Assembly: GCA_016234205.1 (NCBI GenBank)
Contig: JACRGN010000065.1
Location: forward strand, 1 to 7,816
DNA: 7,816 nt
Direction of reading: 5' to 3'
Source: Nitrospinota bacterium
GTDB taxonomy: Bacteria; Nitrospinota; Nitrospinia; UBA9942
Both the position numbers and the translations under genes were made by a program. Shown here piece by piece: positions 6,402 to 7,816 of this stretch. How positions within the stretch are numbered: position 1 is the first letter of the stretch; every line of letters begins with the position of its first letter. The notes under the pieces were generated by a model. It was not told where the DNA came from and did no database searches. It saw nothing but the letters and a program-made list of their open reading frames with translations.

Positions 6402-6430
6402 AGTATAGATTTAAGAAAAATTGCAGTCAA
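6402..6430 (-). promoter_or_regulatory. Sigma70-like promoter of the YidR-like gene, leaderless
   Basis: On the minus strand TTGACT (6430-6425), exactly 17 bp, then TATACT (6407-6402), followed by six bases (CCATCA) and the ATG at 6395. Both hexamers match the consensus at 5 of 6. The expected start point, 7 bases after the -10, is the A of the ATG itself. This would separate the propeller-symporter unit from the upstream cbi genes and give an mRNA with no 5' leader, in line with the missing Shine-Dalgarno sequence. Confidence 0.65.
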
Positions 6431-6479
6431 GATTAATTTTAGGACATGAAATTTTTAGCGCCCAAATTTTATATTCGTT

Positions 6480-7265
6480 TTAATGTCCATGAGGATGGCT
6501 GTGCCATGTCTCTTTGTGTTTATGGCTGTGAATATGGATAAGATTGCACTCTTTAAGCAATGTCATATTTGAAAGGATGTCCTCTGTTTTTCCTTCTGCT
6601 GCAACCCTTTTCTCCTCGCTGAAGACATAACACCTGTCCGCAATCTCAGGAACAATATGCAAATCATGGGTAGCAGTAATAATTGTCTTCCCCGCTTCAT
6701 TCGCCTCCGTGAGAATGTTTATCAGTTCTCTTGTGCTCCTCGGGTCAAGCCCTGCAGTAGGCTCGTCTAAGAGAAGGATATCGGGGTTTATTGTCAGCAG
6801 GGAGGCAATGGCAACTTTTCTCTTCTCTCCGATACTCAGCTCGTGAGGAGACCTTTCCTGTAAATGTTCTATCCTCAACAGCCTGAGGGCATCTTCCACC
6901 CGCTGAATAATCTCATCCTGCGGCAGTTCCAGTTGAAGGGGGCCAAAGGCAATCTCATCCAACACAGAGGCTGAAAACAACTGGGCATCGGGGTTTTGAA
7001 ATAGGAGGGCAACCCTGTTCCTGAAAAGGCGGTTGAACCCGCCCTTCAGAGACTCTTGAGAAAGCCTCTCTCCAAAGGCACTCACATCTCCTGTATCAGG
7101 GAAAATAAGCCCGTCCAGAATTTTAAGAAATGTGGATTTCCCGCACCCGTTGGCGCCGAGGATGGCAATCTTCTCACCAGCATCTACCGCAAGACTCACT
7201 CCTTGTAAAGCCTTTATCTTTCCGAGATAAGAATATCCTACCTCTTTCGCCTCAAAAACCTTCAA
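6480..7265 (-). CDS. cbiO: Cobalt/nickel ECF transporter ATPase with His-rich tail
   Basis: A 261-residue ABC ATPase of the CbiO/EcfA type, which powers import of cobalt or nickel with CbiQ and a substrate-binding membrane protein. Seen: Walker A GANGCGKST (37-45), Q-loop LFQNPDAQLF (88-97; the NPDAQLF form is typical of CbiO), signature LSIGEKRK (143-150, in place of LSGGQ), Walker B ILLLDEP (163-169, catalytic E168), D-loop GLDP (172-175) and H-loop H200 (ATHDL). The last 18 residues (244-261) hold eight histidines in alternating pattern, a likely Ni/Co binding tail, which supports a metal rather than vitamin substrate. The start codon is TTG (7265), fixed by AAGGAGG five bases upstream. 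The cbiQ gene lies 134 bp upstream on the same strand with a repeat in the gap, whereas these genes are usually tightly joined. Nickel or cobalt cannot be told apart from this gene alone. Confidence 0.93.
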   Translation of the reverse strand: MKVFEAKEVGYSYLGKIKALQGVSLAVDAGEKIAILGANGCGKSTFLKILDGLIFPDTGDVSAFGERLSQESLKGGFNRLFRNRVALLFQNPDAQLFSASVLDEIAFGPLQLELPQDEIIQRVEDALRLLRIEHLQERSPHELSIGEKRKVAIASLLTINPDILLLDEPTAGLDPRSTRELINILTEANEAGKTIITATHDLHIVPEIADRCYVFSEEKRVAAEGKTEDILSNMTLLKECNLIHIHSHKHKETWHSHPHGH

Positions 7266-7270
7266 GCAGA

Positions 7271-7277
7271 CCTCCTT
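7271..7277 (-). promoter_or_regulatory. Strong ribosome binding site deciding the TTG start of cbiO
   Basis: AAGGAGG on the minus strand (7277 to 7271) followed by TCTGC and the TTG at 7265. The perfect match and 5-base spacing make the TTG the start; the protein then begins directly with the first CbiO strand (MKVFEAKEVGYSY). Confidence 0.85.
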
Positions 7278-7283
7278 ATAAAT

Positions 7284-7389
7284 CGTTCAAACCGTTCAAA
7301 CGGCTTAAACTGCTTAAACGGTTTGAACGGTTTTTTATAAAGTCAGTGAAAATCCGTGGCAAAAAATCTTTTTCTTTGTGTCTTAGTGG
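7284..7389. repeat. Intergenic repeat related to 4877-4980
   Basis: The gap between cbiQ and cbiO contains five 9-bp units at 7284-7328 (CGTTCAAAC twice, GGCTTAAAC, TGCTTAAAC, GGTTTGAAC), the same unit as in the other element. The ends of this array pair as a 13-bp stem (7289-7301 with 7321-7333). Further on, 7374-7389 (CTTTGTGTCTTAGTGG) matches the right arm of the first element at 13 of 16 bases in the same orientation. The left CACnGAG arm is missing. It has no coding content that I would support. Confidence 0.7.
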
Positions 7390-7399
7390 TGAAAGGGTT

Positions 7400-7816
7400 T
7401 TATATTTTTATTATCTGGAGTATAAAAACCCCGATAGAAAGAGAGAGCCATACATAATCCCGCATCTTTATCCTGAAATTATCCATAATCCTGACCTCTC
7501 CATCAAATCCACGCGATACCATTGCATCGTATACATCTTCCGACAACCTCCTTGATTTGTGAAATAGGAAATCGATTCTTCCTGCCACCCACTTCTGACC
7601 TTCCTTCCTGCTGTGTCCTTTTATCGTCCTGCTCAAAAGGGCAATATACATATCTTCAACTGTGGAGAGGAGGAGATAAATATACCTGTAAGTCATGGAA
7701 AGGATGAGGACAAAGAGCGGTGGTATACGGAAGACCCTCAGAGCCTTCATTATATGGTCCCACTTTGTCGTAAGAATAAGGAGGACGATAAAAGATACAG
7801 ATGCTGCAACCCTTAA
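7400..7816 (-). CDS. cbiQ: Cobalt/nickel ECF transporter membrane protein CbiQ (5' end missing)
   Basis: The C-terminal 138 residues of a CbiQ/EcfT protein, the membrane part that links the ATPase to the substrate-binding subunit. The frame is open to the right edge of the window: codons from 7816 read LRVAASVSFIVLLILTTKW before the first internal Met (7750), which is therefore not the start. Family marks: MKALRVFRIPPLFVLILSMTYRYIYLL, the cytoplasmic coupling region with SRTIKG and then AMVSRGFDGE, which correspond to the two Ala-Arg-Gly-type motifs that contact the ATPases, and a last hydrophobic segment (VWLSLSIGVFILQII) before the stop. About 100 N-terminal residues are missing compared with typical CbiQ. 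It lies upstream of cbiO on the same strand, as expected for a Cbi/Nik MNQO-type operon; the M and N parts would lie beyond the right edge. Confidence 0.92.
   Translation of the reverse strand, partial: LRVAASVSFIVLLILTTKWDHIMKALRVFRIPPLFVLILSMTYRYIYLLLSTVEDMYIALLSRTIKGHSRKEGQKWVAGRIDFLFHKSRRLSEDVYDAMVSRGFDGEVRIMDNFRIKMRDYVWLSLSIGVFILQIIKI

Noticed and set aside
6440..6475. AAATTT-based inverted repeat after cbiO as a terminator.
   Set aside because: The stem is only A/T pairs, and no T run follows it on the minus strand.
7289..7336. A 13-bp stem followed by six T on the plus strand, shaped like a terminator.
   Set aside because: No plus-strand gene lies upstream; the genes here run on the minus strand, where the T run becomes an A run before the stem. 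It is explained by the 9-bp repeat array.
7130..7555. A 141-codon plus-strand ORF.
   Set aside because: It crosses cbiO, the repeat array and cbiQ in antisense, and its Lys/Phe/Arg-rich middle is just the translated 9-bp repeat.

Overview
The window is moderately AT-rich bacterial DNA. It looks like a Gram-negative environmental bacterium: there is a putative LysM lipoprotein with a long charged coiled coil, a secreted beta-propeller protein with a Sec signal peptide, and two L,D-transpeptidases. A Nitrospirota- or Desulfobacterota-like host would fit the gene content and the CACnGAG-type intergenic repeats, but this is an inference and no marker gene settles it.

The left part (about 1-2770) is a cell-envelope region. 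On the plus strand lie the 3' part of one YkuD-family L,D-transpeptidase, a complete membrane-anchored YkuD L,D-transpeptidase 12 bp further on, and a secreted protein of unknown function. The unknown protein carries a short stretch resembling the first YkuD strands but has no catalytic cysteine motif. A good intrinsic terminator for the transpeptidase genes lies inside the first codons of this third gene. Facing them on the minus strand is a LysM lipoprotein gene, with a strong hairpin in the convergent gap and a perfect 10-bp inverted repeat just upstream of the gene. A 99-residue orphan membrane protein lies upstream of it.

The right part (about 3337-7816) is all on the minus strand. Read in the direction of transcription it holds the end of cbiQ (cut by the window edge), cbiO with a histidine-rich tail, a secreted YidR/DUF3748 beta-propeller protein, and a sodium:solute symporter. 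CbiQ and CbiO are the membrane and ATPase parts of an ECF-type cobalt/nickel importer. The propeller gene has its own good sigma70-like promoter, so the propeller and symporter probably form a separate two-gene unit that handles a small organic solute, possibly a sugar acid or amino sugar.

Two intergenic gaps (cbiQ-cbiO and propeller-symporter) hold related repeats: arrays of a 9-bp GGTTTAAAC-like unit next to 8-bp CACnGAG-type units. Three genes without a Shine-Dalgarno sequence (1158 plus, 3179 minus, 6395 minus) have a -10-like hexamer 6-7 bp before the ATG, which suggests leaderless mRNAs. Other genes (cbiO, lysM) have strong Shine-Dalgarno sequences. I found no RNA genes, CRISPR array, transposase or phage genes, and no clearly novel multi-gene system. 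The best leads are the leaderless promoters, the terminator inside a start region, the catalytic-site-less YkuD-like protein, and the repeat family.
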